64,000 bases of DNA from Amyelois transitella (taxonomy: Eukaryota > Arthropoda > Insecta > Lepidoptera > Pyralidae): contig NC_083523.1 of NCBI RefSeq assembly GCF_032362555.1, forward strand, positions 595,501 to 659,500, written 5' to 3'. This document shows, piece after piece, positions 1-12,170 of the stretch (positions are counted from its first letter, which is position 1; each line of letters starts with the position of its first letter). Under the pieces are notes generated by a model that saw only the letters and a program-made list of their open reading frames with translations, searched no databases and was not told the DNA's origin. A program made the position numbers and the translations under genes.

Positions 1-97
1 AGCTGAAGACCCAGAATAACACATAGGCTAGGCTTTTTATCCCGGAGTTCCCGCGGAATTGATACCACGCGGACGAAGTCGCAAGCGGCCTCTAGTA
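1..97 (+). mobile_element. Helitron-like element, second type, 3' part
   Basis: AGCTGAAGACCCAGAATAAC to GCAAGCGGCCTCTAG; the 5' half is outside the window. It lies in the intron before the first dystrophin exon here. Confidence 0.7.
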
Positions 98-159
98 GGT
101 AACAAATAATTCTATTTTATTTATCAGTATTTTCTTAATTTATTACATTATTTCTCCAG

Positions 160-3100
160 GTTCCTCGCCAGCTTGGTGAGGTAGCGGCGTTTGGGGGATC
201 CAACATTGAACCTTCAGTCAGGAGTTGCTTCGAGCAAGCCTCAGCTGCTTCCAAGGAGGGCGGTAAAGGCGGCACTCTTGACAGGAAGTCGATTGGTAAG
301 TCCTCTCGTCTTGAAACAAAATGTTATTACTTTAAATGTAAAGCATATTGATAGAAAATGTCTTTTAATGGCTACAATATTTAGTAGGCACTTTTGAATC
401 AAAGGCTTATTCACGAACGTTGACACGACAGGACATTGAATTGAATTGACAATTTTATGATGTCTTCCACCTCCCTATCTTTGAGGTAATGCGAAATACA
501 TATAACCATGTATATATCCCTTGCAGGGTATACAGAGCCAATAGTCCTGGAAAGACTGAATGGCCACGTTCAGCTATTTGGCTTTATGATAGATAATGCA
601 AAGCCAACAGTCTTGAAAATACTAATAGGACTAGTTCAGCTGTTTGGCTTTCTGACATAGAATTGAGATTCAAGTAGTGACATTAGAATAAAAAATTAGA
701 CCACTCCATCTCTGTCCCATGGATGTCGTAAAAGGCGACTAAGGCATACGCTTATAAACTTGGGATTCTTTTTATTGAAGATGGGCTAGCAACATGTCAC
801 TATTTGAATCTCAATTTTATCATTAAACCAAACAGCCTTTCAGTTTTTTCAAAACTGATGCCCCTGTCCACCCCGTAAGGAATATAGACATGATCATATG
901 AATGTAACACAATTCCAGACAAAGAAAAAGAGAAAGAAGATACGAAAGAGAAGACGCTAGAAAGAGACGCCGACGGCCAATTGCAGTACATCGAGGCTTT
1001 CCACTTCCTCCAATGGCTTCAGAAGGAACCGCAGTCCATGGTGTGGCTCCCTGTGCTGCACAGGCTGGCTGCTGCGGAGACTGCTAAGCATCAGGCCAAG
1101 TGTAACATCTGCAAGGAGTATCCTATCATTGGGTTCAGGTGAGTTTGGTTTTACACCGAAAAGCCTGCCGATGTTCTGAACGGTGAACATTGTGAGATAA
1201 TCTGCACATTCGGAGTACTGGATGTGTGACCATGATCCGATATGGGTTAGGTTCCTCTGCTGTCTCTCTTCTCGTGACAAAGTCACTTACCCAGTACTTA
1301 CAGTATCATAGCCAGTAGTTGCCTGGGCTACTCTCCAAAATGATGAGGATGTTACACGGTCTATCGTCAGAAGGTAAATTGTTCCACTTCCCCCAATGGC
1401 TTCAGAAGGAACAGTCCATGGTGTGGCTTCCTGTGTTGTGGCTGGTAGCTGCGGAGACTGCTAAGCATCAGGCCAAATGTAACATCTGCAAGGAGTATCC
1501 TATCATTGGGTTCAGGTGAGTTTGTTTTTACACCTTGTAGCGGGAGCGATGATTCGGCTCGACCGCCACCAAAGGGAAGATCTTCCGCCAGGCTGGTGTG
1601 ACGCCTGGGGAACCGCGCGACAGACGATGTTGTGTCGGAGGTTGAATATATAGCTCCAATCCGTGAAATCTTTGCTTGCGCGATTTAGGTTTTTCGCTGT
1701 TTTTTATTGACTTGTGGCGTATATATTTCGCCACAACCTCTTTAAAGATAGAAGCCTGCCGATATTTTGAACGGTGAACATTGTGAGAAAATCTGCACAT
1801 TCGGAGAACTGGATGTGTGACCATGATCCGATATGGGTTAGGTTCCTCTGCTGTCTCTCTTCTCGTGACAAAGTCACTTACCCAGTACTTACAGGATCAT
1901 AGCCAGTAGTTGCCTGGGCTACTCTCCAAAATGATGAGGATGTTACACGGTCTATCGTCAGAAGGTAAAGGGTTCCACTTCCCCCAATAGCTTCAGAAGG
2001 AACAGTCCATGGTATGGCTTCCTGTGTTGAGGCTGATAGCTGCGGAGACTGCTAAGCATCAGGCCAAGTGTTAAATCTGCAAGGAGTACCCTCTCCAATA
2101 ACCTAAAGCTTATAGGTACTTACTTTAGGTAAATTATTGAACCTTTAAGAATACAAGCCTTCTCATCCTCTTACAGTAAGTCGTGAGGAAACCTGTACAT
2201 TCACACAACCCATAAAACTATTATGGATTCCGGAGATGAGTGCCGTGTGGTTCCCGGCACCAATACAAAAAAGAATAGGACCACTCCATCTCTTTCTTAT
2301 GGATGTCGTAAAAGGCGACTAAGGGATAGGCTTCTGAACTTGAGATTCTTTTTTAGGCGATGGGCTAGCAACCTGTCACTATTTTAATCTCAATTCTATC
2401 ATTAAGCCAAATAGCTGAACGTGGCCTATCAGTCTTTTCAAGACTATTGGCCCTGTCTACCCCGCAAGGGATATAGACGTGACCATATGTATGTATTCCA
2501 GAGATCCGCTTGGTCTCCGGTCAATGGTCACCGAGCGACTGAATACCGGCGTAATACATAGTATAATTTAACGCGAAATTTTAAAATTGGTTAACAGCTC
2601 GTTAAAAAAATGTTCATTGTGTGTCCCAGATACCGCTGCCTGAAATGCTTCAACTTCGACATGTGCCAGAAATGCTTCTTCAGCGGCAGGAAGGCCAAGA
2701 ATCATAAATTAACCCATCCGATGCAAGAATACTGCACTGCGGTAAGTAAAGTTTTCAATATTTTCATGGATACAATTAAGTACCTAATTTTGATGTTGTT
2801 ATGACATTTTACGGCTCTCGTTGAAAGTCCTTTGACACTGTTTAGAATAGACATACATACATACAGTCACGTCTATATCCCTTGCGGAGTAGACAGAGCC
2901 AACAGTCTTGTAAAGACTGATAGGCCACGTTCAGCTGTTTGGCTTAATGATAGAATTGAGATTCAAATAGTGACAGGTTGCTAGCCCATCGCCTAAAAAA
3001 GAATCCCAAGTATGTAAGCCTATCCCTTAGTCGCCTTTTACGACATCCATGGGAAAGAGATGGAGTGGTCCCATTCTTTTTTGTATTGGTGCCGGAAGGA

Positions 3101-6100
3101 AACCACACGGCACACGGTTTAGAATAGAATAGAATAGATTTATTTTCAAAATTGGATACAAGGTATCACTTATTGACGTCACATAACTTAATTCTTATTA
3201 TAACTACTACCGCTTCCAAAGCGCATGTGTAGAAGAATAAATGTTCACATCCGTGGGAAAGAGATGGAGTGGTCCCATTCTTTTTTTCTACTGGTACCGG
3301 GAACCACACGGCACTGCCCGGAGCCACAACGACATAGATTAAGTACTTATATCTATGATTTTTATTTTTCAGACAACTTCAGGCGAAGATGTCCGCGACT
3401 TCACACGCGCCCTGCGCAACAAGTTCAAGTCGGCGCGGTACTTCAAGAAACATCCCAGAGTTGGTTATTTACCGGTCCAGACTGTTTTAGAAGGTATTTT
3501 GAAATTAAATTTCAGTGCTATCATTATTTTAGTACTTAAATTAATGTCATGTGGTAAGACCTAGTGAAACGAATGTGTTTGTGTGTGGAATAGAAAAATA
3601 TCTGATCTCATTTGACGTAATAGGTATTTTAGACAGTGTCATGATTGTAAATTGTGTTGTTAAAAATGTACATACATCACGTCTATATCCCTTGTGGGGT
3701 AGACAGAGCCAATAGTGTTAAAAAATACTGATAGGGCACATTTAGGCAGCTGATGTTTGGCTTAATGGTAGAATTGAGATTTAAATAGAGACAGGTTGCT
3801 ATCCCATCGCCTAAAAGAAGAATTCCAAGTGTACAAGAATATCCCTTAGTCGCCTTTTACGCCATCCATGGGAAAGAGATGTCGTGGTCCTATTTTTTTA
3901 TGCCGGGAACCACACAACACATATATCCTTAATATTATATATACATACATAGGTATATATATATGTTTGTACTTAAGCACCACTTTTTTATGATTACATA
4001 ACCTGGACGAGTTCTAAGTATTTTGTTGATTTTTTTGTTTATAATCTATTTTGTAATGCCAAATAAATAAACAAATCCATATGTATCGCAGGTGACGCCC
4101 TTGAATCGCCGGCGCCGTCGCCGCAGCACGGCGCGGGCGCAGGCGGCGGCGCGGCGGACGACATGCACTCGCGGCTGGAGCTGTACGCCACCCGGCTCGC
4201 GCAGGTCGAGAGGCAGGCGAGGCCTACTGACACCCCGGATAGGTATGATTGATGTGACCATTGTTTTTTTTTTGCGTCAGAGCTGGACGCTTACGGGGAA
4301 TTTTGTATATAAGTAAATAAAAAAATATACTACCTATATAGGTAGGTACTATATATATATAAGTTATTTATAAATAATTATCTACACATATAATGTGCCG
4401 TGTGGTTCCCGGTACCATTACAAAAAAGAATAGGACCACTCCATCTCTTTCCCATGGATGTCGTAAAAGGCGACTAAGGGATAGGCTTATAAACTTGGGA
4501 TTCCTCTTTTAGGCGATGGGCTAGCAACCTGTCACTATTTGAATCTCAATTCTATAATTAAGCCAAATAGCTGAACGTGGCCATTCAGTCTTTTCAAGAC
4601 TGTTGGCTCTGTCTACCCCGCAAGGGATATAGACGTGACCATGTGTATGTGTGTGTGTGTGTGTGTAAAAAGAAAAATATTTCTATACATTTAGTATTTT
4701 TGACTGACTGTTCTCGTCAGCGAGATTTGAGTGCAAATAAAATAAGTATAAAAACTTGATTTGTTTGTAAAGCGGGACATTTTGGCTCTCGCTGGGGACA
4801 GCGGGACAAACAGCCTGAAAGCGGGACAATCCCGCCGAAAGCGGGAAGTATGGTCACTTTAGGTATAAAATAAATAAATAGTACCCTGTTGACCGAGCTT
4901 TGCTCGGTCTACCAGAGATGGCGCTGATATAGTTTCTTAAAACGCGGTTTTTAAAATGTTTATAATATATCTTCGGAATCGAGCTTTTCTCGAACCTACG
5001 ACCTTGATAAATCGATTCCTTGGGCCGAAAAGCCCCTAATCTGTAACTTTCATGAAAATCGTTGGAGCCGTTTCCGAGATCCTGATTATATGTATATATA
5101 CAAGAATTGCTCGTTTAAATATATTAGATAGATGTACGGGACATATTGCACAGATCGAGTTAGCCTCGAAGTAAGTTCGAGACTTGTGTTACGAGATACT
5201 AACTCAACGATAATATATTTTATAATAAATACTTATATAATTGTAAAACCATTGATTTTTATTTCCAGTGATGAAGAACATCAGCTTATCGCCCAGTACT
5301 GCATGTCTCTGAACGGCAGCGGTGGTGGAGAAGCCGAGGAAGCCCCTCGGTCTCCCGTCCAAGTTGTGTCCATCATACATCGCGAACAACGACACGAATT
5401 GGAGGCTATGATCAGGTATGTGAAGAAGAAGAATTCTTATGAAGTGTTTCTTTTTGACTGACGATCATGGCTCGACCGCCAACAAAGGGATCTTCCGCCA
5501 GGCTAGATGTTATGCCTGGGGAACCGTGCGACAGACGATGTTAAGTAGGCGGTTGTATTTTTGCTCCAATCTGTAAAAACTTTGCTTGCGCGATTTAGTC
5601 TCTTCTTATTAATTCAATTTTCTTTTACCTTAAAGTGAATTTGCCAAACGCTATAGGTAATTAAATTAACATCGGTTATCTACAACCAAATAAATATCCT
5701 ACATATGTATGAAATGGAATTCTAAAATACTCTTTGTGTAATTTGATAAATTGATTAAAGTTATGTTGTGTTAAACTGAAGTTTATGGTAAACTTGAATT
5801 TTACAGGGAATTGGAAGAAGAGAATGCCAGTCTCCAAGCGGAGTATGAGCGTTTGAAGGCTAAGCAAACCCCGGGTTCGACACCAGAGGAACAACTCAAT
5901 GTCAATGAGAACAGGAATGCTCCTGTTGATCAAGTGAGTGACAATGTGACCTACTGATATGATTCTAGCTATAATAATAATAATAAATACTCAACTCAAC
6001 TCCATAACCCATATTCCTTTCCCTTATTTTGTAATAGCTCCACCTCCTGCCGAGACCTGTTCATGGACATATCGTCTATTGATATGCCCGGGAACAGGTT

Positions 6101-9100
6101 TTGGCATGAGAACAACATAACATCAACTTCTCCAAAGGGCCTCTACGTGTTGGATTTATATCCCCACGCAAGCCTCTCAAAAATCCGGGGTGTATAGACC
6201 CGTGAAATCTAAGAGGAGAAACATAATAATAATAAATATATACGGGACAAATTACACAGATTGAGTTAGCCTCGAAGTAAGTTCGAGACTTGTGTTACGA
6301 GATACTAACTCGACGATACTATATTTTATAATAATAACAATATATACGGGACAAATTACACAGATTGAGTTAGCTTCGAAGTAAGTTCGAGACTTGTGTT
6401 ACGAAATACTAACTCGACGATACTATATTTTATGATAAATACTTATATATAAATAAACATCCAAGACCCAGGCCAATCAGAAAAAGCTCTTCTTTCATCA
6501 TGCCCTGACTGGGATTCGAACCCAGGACCTCCGGTGTCACAAACAAGCGTACTACCGCTGCGCCACAGAGGCCGCCGAGCTATGAGCTGTAACATAACGA
6601 ATGGCTTATCTTAAATTTTGATATCTTCGATGCAATGAAATATTTTTACAATTCATTCTTCATGACAAACTACTTATTATCCTACTTGTCACTAGACTTG
6701 TTCCTAAACCACGACCACTCTGTCAAGAGTAACAAGACTTGAAAGAACAAATAAGTGTACAACACAATTATCTATTGCATCAAAGTTATTGTGCCGTGTG
6801 GTTCCAGGCATCAATATAAAAACGAATAGGACCACTCCATCACTTTCACATGGATGTTGTAAAAGGCGATTAAGGGATTGGCTTATAAACTTAAGATTCT
6901 TCTGTTAGGCGATGGGCTAGCAATCTATTTGAGTATCAATTCTATCATTAAGCCAAACAGCTGAACGTTGCCTATCAGTCTATCAAGACCGCTGGCCCTG
7001 CCTACCCCGCAAGGGATATAGACGACGATTATCTATATGAATGAATGAATGATCAACATAATCATAAAGCTGTTCAAGTTAAGAAGATAAACTAATACAT
7101 GAACACTTTCGTTCACACGCGGACATTGCAACTAAGTTAACATTTCCAGGACATGATGGCCGAAGCTCGTCTCCTTCGCCAACACAAGGGCCGCCTGGAG
7201 GCCCGCATGCAGATCCTGGAGGAACACAATCGGCAGCTCGAAGCTCAGTTACAGCGGCTGAGGAGGCTGCTGGACGAGGTGAGTTTGATGATGATGTATA
7301 AGATACTATTATAACGTTTGCCGTGTGGTTCCCGGCACTAATACAAAAAAGAATAGAACCACTCCATTTCTCTCCCATGGATGTCGTAAAAAGCGACTTA
7401 ATGATAGGCTTACAAACTTGGGATTCTTTTTTAAGACGAGGTAAGCTTGATGATAAAGTACAAGATACTATAACGTTTCCGTGTGGTTCCCGGCACTAAT
7501 ACAAAACAGAATAGAACCACTCTATCTCTTTCCCCAAGGGAATCACACGACACTGCCGGGAACCACACGGCACATTTTGATGAAATTAATGACAATAAAC
7601 CAATTAACCTTCCAGCCGTCGCAGGGCTCCCCGCCCGCGCGCACGGGCACGCTGCAGACGCGCTCGGTGACGGCGTCCCAGCTCGCCACCGACTCGCCGG
7701 CCAAAATGCACAACGGGTTGTATCACGAATCGCAAACCAGTAAGTTGACTATGTCTTGCTATTGTTCAACCGTTGGTCAATAAGTCATCAAGATACACGA
7801 AAGTCTCGGAGTAATAGTTTTGGAAAAAAAGTTAATATCAACTTGGAAAGAGGCAAAGTACGTCACTAGTTCCTCTGCAGGCTTAACAATTCTTTAATCT
7901 TTGCAAACGTTTTTGCAATTTAAAAAGCTAGTCTTATAAATTTGATCATTATTAAAGATCTAATAGTTATAGGGCTTCCATTAGGTAATATACTAGGCCC
8001 TGTAGAATTTATGTTTCTTATAAACGATATCTGAGTACCGCAAGGCATTACACTAGATCCACTACAATTTGTGCCTTTTACAATTGATCTTTTCTGAATT
8101 GATTTGAATTCGCTAAGTCCCCTGCATTTATGTCTCCTTATAGCCTGATTTTAGTGGTTCCTAATCGGTGTATCGTAACACCAAACGTTCTTTATTACAC
8201 TCATTGACCGGTCACACAAGGCAACGCACTAGGGCCGCTACAAATTGTCTCTTATATCTTAAGAATACCGATTGAGATTTAACTAATCTTCAATACGCAA
8301 TCTGATTGGTGTTTTGAAACAAAGATGGCGGCGGTCGCTGGGCGGGCGAGCGTGAGCCGGAGCGTCCCCCGCCGCCGCCGCACGCCGTACACTCGCTCAT
8401 GCACTGCGCAGGTTAGACGCGGTGGGCGTTTATTTGTCGTTTGTGTTTGTCGTTTGGTTTTGTTTGATTCTGCACTCGTAGTTAGCACCGGAATCTACAT
8501 ACTGCATACATCTCACAGTTTTAGTTCGTTACCGACCAAATATTTGTTTTTTTTATTAGTATATGTGCAAAACCTCTCTTGATTTGTTAGTTGTTGTGAC
8601 TTGAATGAATACTTAGTAGAAAATTCTTTTAATGTTTTACTTACATGTAGATAATAATAAAGAAGTGTGTTAATTTTTTTATTGCAGCCGTTTTTTTTTC
8701 TTGTTTTGGTCAGTCACCTTTTGCATGAATGCTTTTGGCATGTTTGAAGTTTCTTCGTTGTTTGAATTCACTTCTAATAAGCGTTTTGTCTGTTTTTGCG
8801 AACTCAAAAGGACGTATACCTTGAGGTAAGTTATTAGAAAATACAATCACATATTCACAGATCATAATGTGTTTGGATTTTCACGTTTTCATCTTACACA
8901 ATAAATTAATCTTTCTTATAAAGTCTACGGCAGGATCTACTTATATTTTCTCCAGTGATACCCAATTTTAATCTTTTCTACAGTCTTTTTCCATATCAAG
9001 ACTGTAAATAAACCAGGAAAGGAAGTAGAAAACGTCGATATAAGTTAAAGGAGTCAAATATTAGCCTTACCTAAAATGGAGTGTAGGATCAAATTGAAAA

Positions 9101-9294
9101 CAAGAAAGACTAAGGAGAGGAACTTAGAGAAGAATAAGGTATTTTCAGACTTTGCAATTAAATAAAATCTTTTCTTTCCAGATGACCTAGGCCGCGCCGT
9201 AGAAGAGCTAGTGTCAGTTATGACGGAAGATAACCAGCAGCCGTCGAATGCGCCGCCGCAGTACACCAATGGGAAGCCAGCTAACAACGAATAG
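160..9294 (+). CDS. Dys: Dystrophin, C-terminal exons (5' part outside window)
   Basis: Dystrophin links actin to the membrane dystroglycan complex; this part binds dystroglycan (ZZ region), syntrophins and dystrobrevin (coiled coil). Exons with consensus AG/GT borders: 160-295, 919-1138, 2630-2741, 3373-3493, 4092-4242, 5269-5415, 5807-5933, 7150-7278, 7616-7739 and 9182-9294 (stop TAG). Phases join without error, giving 459 residues. Diagnostic segments in order: [33 protein letters not shown], the ZZ finger ([28 protein letters not shown]), [44 protein letters not shown], then two coiled-coil exons ([36 protein letters not shown]) and [11 protein letters not shown]. The exon at 919 has a better acceptor there than at 961; both keep the frame. 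Introns are full of SINE-A. Family assignment is near certain; exact ends of the weaker exons are inference. Confidence 0.95.
490..904. repeat. SINE-A cluster, two antisense pieces and one sense copy
   Basis: Antisense pieces at 490-596 and 599-680, then a diverged sense copy at 693-904, all in a dystrophin intron. Confidence 0.85.
1139..1370 (+). repeat. Spacer of the duplicated dystrophin exon unit
   Basis: The sequence after exon copy 1 (CCGATATGGGTTAGGTTCC, then TCTCGTGACAAAGTCACTTA) recurs at 1755-1961 before copy 3. The duplication therefore included the downstream intron. Part of it resembles REP-E pieces near 12.0 and 40.2 kb. Confidence 0.7.
1371..1515 (+). CDS. Dys: Duplicate of dystrophin exon 919-1138, candidate alternative exon
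   Basis: A second copy of the exon encoding the stretch just before and into the ZZ finger. It reads [19 protein letters not shown], then [13 protein letters not shown], and stays open throughout. An AG at 1369-1370 and a GTGAGT donor at 1516 give phase 1 in and phase 2 out, the same as the original, so it could replace that exon. Relative to copy 1 it lacks one codon after KE (P) and one at the HR of VLHR (replaced by W), and it lacks the charged N-terminal part. Use in transcripts is unproven; it may also be an early-stage pseudo-exon. Confidence 0.5.
1537..1746 (+). repeat. REP-C copy in the duplicated dystrophin unit
   Basis: Begins CTTGTAGCGGGAGCGATGAT; the core is GGAAGATCTTCCGCCAGGC and CTTTGCTTGCGCGATTTAG. 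It interrupts the sequence that follows exon copy 2, so it came after the duplication. Confidence 0.8.
1962..2094 (+). pseudogene. Third, decayed copy of the dystrophin exon
   Basis: Clearly the same exon sequence and the same 5' flank as the copy at 1371, but it carries an in-frame TAG after the CCCCAA codons and a TAA where the first zinc-finger cysteine codons should follow. It loses similarity before the donor site. It cannot be translated and is a pseudo-exon. Confidence 0.85.
2248..2496 (+). repeat. SINE-A, sense
   Basis: Nearly complete, from GTGCCGTGTGGTTCCCGGCA to GACGTGACCATATGTATGTA. A good reference copy for the family. Confidence 0.92.
2851..3115 (-). repeat. SINE-A, antisense
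   Basis: Full length with a CATACATACATACA tract at its 3' end. A REP-D copy follows directly. Confidence 0.92.
3118..3242 (-). repeat. REP-D copy with (GAATA)n start
   Basis: Begins AGAATAGAATAGAATAG. The core is GGATACAAGGTATCACTTAT and ACTACTACCGCTTCCAAAGC. Confidence 0.75.
3246..3316 (-). repeat. SINE-A head fragment, antisense
   Basis: Only the 5' 70 bp (GGGAAAGAGATGGAGTGGTC to CACACGGCAC), unusual because most partial copies lack this end. Confidence 0.8.
3670..3918 (-). repeat. SINE-A, antisense
   Basis: Diverged, with a short insertion after AGGCAGCTGATG. Confidence 0.88.
4395..4667 (+). repeat. SINE-A, sense
   Basis: Complete; the tail has drifted from TATG repeats into (TG)n. 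Confidence 0.92.
4870..5120. repeat. Unnamed dispersed insect repeat
   Basis: Contains the hairpin CCGAGCTTTGCTCGG and the conserved end CAAGAATTGCTCGTTTAAA, which I know from other insect genomes as a dispersed element end. Class not determined. Confidence 0.5.
5128..5245 (-). repeat. SINE-B tail fragment, antisense
   Basis: Only the 3' body (GTACGGGACATATTGCACAG) is present; the tRNA-like head is missing. It abuts the acceptor of the dystrophin exon at 5269. Confidence 0.8.
5462..5610 (+). repeat. REP-C copy, 5' and 3' ends worn
   Basis: Core GGGATCTTCCGCCAGGCTAG to TTGCTTGCGCGATTTAG. Confidence 0.75.
6230..6574 (-). repeat. SINE-B, antisense, with a duplicated tail half
   Basis: A complete antisense copy at 6341-6574 is preceded by a second, tail-only piece at 6230-6335 in the same orientation, separated by AATAATAACA. 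Likely a tandem slip or a second truncated insertion. It lies in a dystrophin intron. Confidence 0.85.
6790..7050 (+). repeat. SINE-A, sense
   Basis: Tail changed to GAATGAATGAATG; lies just before the acceptor of the dystrophin exon at 7150. Confidence 0.9.
7318..7575 (+). repeat. SINE-A head pieces, two in tandem plus one inverted
   Basis: Heads start at 7318 and 7482. The second runs into an inverted head GGGAACCACACGGCAC at 7559-7574, next to the exon at 7616. Confidence 0.8.
7780..9181 (+). other. Last dystrophin intron, mostly unique
   Basis: Apart from the candidate cassette exon I see no recognisable repeat or gene. The sequence is AT-rich, with a TTTTCTTTCCAG acceptor at its end. 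Confidence 0.5.
8325..8411 (+). CDS. Dys: Predicted cassette exon of dystrophin
   Basis: A GC-rich 87-bp block in an AT-rich intron, with AG before 8325 and GTTAG after 8411. In the dystrophin frame it is fully open and enters and leaves in phase 1, so it can be included or skipped. It would encode [18 protein letters not shown] followed by [10 protein letters not shown], which runs smoothly into [11 protein letters not shown] of the last exon. The upstream pyrimidine tract is weak. The pieces of evidence are coding composition, phase match and length divisible by three. Confidence 0.6.
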
Positions 9295-11770
9295 ACAAGA
9301 ATCTAAATCAATGCAAACCCAGAACAAATTTACCCAAAACACACAGGAATAAACCGTGTTGCAATTGCGTTATTTGTTCTGTGTATGCGTTTAGACTTGT
9401 CGGTCATACGGCATGGTGCTGCGGCCAAGTCCCTATGTTGCCATATCAAAAACATGGGATCTGACTGCTTTTTTTTCGCTCTTGCAACACTGTCGTTACC
9501 AAAGATTTTGCTTTAGCATCAAACATTACTCGGATTTTGATAGCGTTCAAGTTCGCTATATTTAACATTAATCTATAGATAGCGACACTATTGAATTTAT
9601 TTTTACTAATTTTCGACTCATCACTAACAACTCTGCACGTTGTACTTTAAGTATCTTAATGTACAAGGGCTCTTATCCATTGTCATTTCTATCACAGGAT
9701 TTTGGTTATGGGAACTACAAATTGGTAGCCTGATATAGCTAATGGGCTAACCTAATACAGGTTTAGTTCTAAGTAGCTATCGGTACAGACGATTTTCGTA
9801 TGCAACGCTTATTTTATAGATAAGGAAATGTCATGGTTGCAGTACGTATCGTGATTGAGTCATACTTTTATTTTCTACTATTTTTCATTTATTTCTTCAC
9901 GCGGGCAACATAATCTCTTTATCTGTCAATACAGACAACACGACAGTGTTGCTAGAACGAATTTATCAACGAAAAAGACAACTAACGAGCATTTATATTT
10001 AAAAATTGTACCAAAATTTGTCGATGATAAAAACTTACATTTATTAATCGTTTAAGTACATATCTTATTAGTACAATCTTCATTATTCTATCATATCACG
10101 TCTTGTAAATTTCCATATCATTTTATGCTGTGTATAAAACGAGCACGTGTATAAAACTCACGAAAAAAAAAGCGTCGACCATTTTGTTTTGGTTAACCAA
10201 TCGTTACAATACAGTTTTGTACTAACACATTCTTAGTTTCACAAATTGCAAATTTTTATGACATTTTATTTAAGTTAACCTTGATAAGCCTCGATAATTT
10301 TAAAATATGACAGTTGGAACTGTGAATGTGTTACCAGATATCGAACAAGGAGCAGAAAGCTTTAATAGTATCACAATTAGCTTTAACCTGTTTTGAGACG
10401 TTTTTTGCAACTGGCGACTTGGACATTTAACGCGAATGGCCGCGTATTAGTGGAAAATGTATCTAGTTATTCTACAATGTATGCCATACGGCAGTAGTTA
10501 GTGTGGATTCGTTACAGTTCGCAAGTAGTGTAGTGGTAGCCAAATCAATATCAAGCATGTTATTGCATATTTCTGTGGAAAGTATAGACTTTTCAAGGCA
10601 AAACTTAAAGACTTAATAGTTCCAGCGTTTTTGTATTACGAAAATAAGGCACATTTTCTGTGCGTGTTCCATAAGAATTTGCAAAAACAGCACAAAAATG
10701 CAGTCGGCACTTATTACAATGTCCTGACAAGTCTATGCGTTTTATAGATCTATGGTTATCTGTGCATGTTTGTATGTTATATTATCGAGTTATCGAAAAT
10801 GTATTGTTAGACAAAATATTACTAATCATGCTGCTTCTACGCAAAAAGTAGTGACATTTCCTTTCTTCTGTCTCCATGTTTCAGACTGTCTGTTCAGGGT
10901 TGCTAGATGCAATGGTAGAAAAAGTAGTTTCTACTAATATAAAAATAATAATAAACACTTCAATAGTTACGGTTTAAAGCCATTTTGCATTGCCAATATT
11001 AAAACAATAATAAAAGGTTCAGCCATTATTGATTTTGTGTTATTGTAGTTTGTGCAAAGGTCAAAACGGAATCATTTCTATTTTTATTCTTGCAACCCTG
11101 GATGTTGTAGGCATTCTTCTTAGCGACTTTCAAAACATGTATCCACAACTTTTTCACTATTACAACGGCATGAAGACACATTTATACCTAGAATTATATT
11201 GGATGGATGATTTTTATGTCCTGTTCTGGTATTTCTAACATTTATAACGTGTCTACTGTAAGATGATGCCTACCTTTTTAGATAAGATATATTGGAGAGA
11301 CTTTTATACGATTGTTAAGTAATCTGTTGACGCTAACTTTACGAATAAGGACTTCCGATTAACCATATCATGGGTTTTATGTATTTTTTTTAAGTCGCTG
11401 ACTCCGAATTTCTCGTGTTGCGATGAAAGTAAACCTTTTTTACTGGCAACACTTTGAAAATTTCAGTCGAAATGCGATGTTTACTTAATATTTTACACCA
11501 TTAATTTGGCTAATATAGTATATAAGAAAAAATGGCACAAGTTATATTATTTTAACAAAAGATAAATAATTAAATTTACACTAATATATTGTTAATAATA
11601 TTATTTGTTTATTTAGTAGTATGGATAGATTTGTTTCGAAATTTCTCTTATACATTATTGGCAACTTTTAAATATTACTTATTACAACTTCAGCATTTAT
11701 TTGTATATTTTAAGTACTGTGTTTATGTTTTAGAAGTTAATAAAATCCAAATAAACATTCAGCATAGTAC
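9295..11770 (+). other. Probable 3' UTR of dystrophin
   Basis: About 2.5 kb after the stop codon without any of the repeats that fill the rest of the window, which argues for a transcribed region protected from insertions. AATAAA-type signals occur near 9349, 11007, 11737 and 11750; the last pair is the most likely end because repeats resume soon after. ORFs inside are short and unlike known proteins. Confidence 0.6.
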
Positions 11771-11994
11771 CAATTTTGTTTTAATGTTTTCCTCCTTACA
11801 TGAAAAACGATCAACGGTCTTGTCTTCTTTGAGCGTCGGGGGTAAAATAGGAAAGATGATGTTTAAATGCGTGATGCGCACAAAGGCACAGGTTCGAATC
11901 GGTTGTTCGAATCCCGTGGGATTCGAACACAACCAATAAATGACTATTTGCAAAGTACATTAGTTTGAATACCTACTAATAGGTGCTATCTAGA

Positions 11995-12170
11995 TGAATA
12001 CTCTAAATTAATGCGAGGGAAAACATCGTGAGGAAACCTGCACATTCAGGCAACTGGATGTGTAACAATGATCGATCCAATATGATATCCTATAATATAA
12101 AGGTTGCGGAGGTCAGATGGGAGTCGCTTCGTGTAAAACCCTGATTCACCGAATCGGATCGGAAATTATT
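11995..12170 (-). repeat. REP-E piece
   Basis: GGAAACCTGCACATTCAGGC and GGTTGCGGAGGTCAGATGGG; the same block recurs at 40195. Confidence 0.65.

Noticed and set aside
4092-4316. 74-residue Arg-rich plus-strand ORF
   Set aside because: Out-of-frame reading of the GC-rich dystrophin exon at 4092-4242.
7481-7783. Plus-strand ORFs of 86-100 residues
   Set aside because: They read through a SINE-A head and, in a wrong frame or by read-through, a dystrophin exon (7616-7739). Not independent genes.
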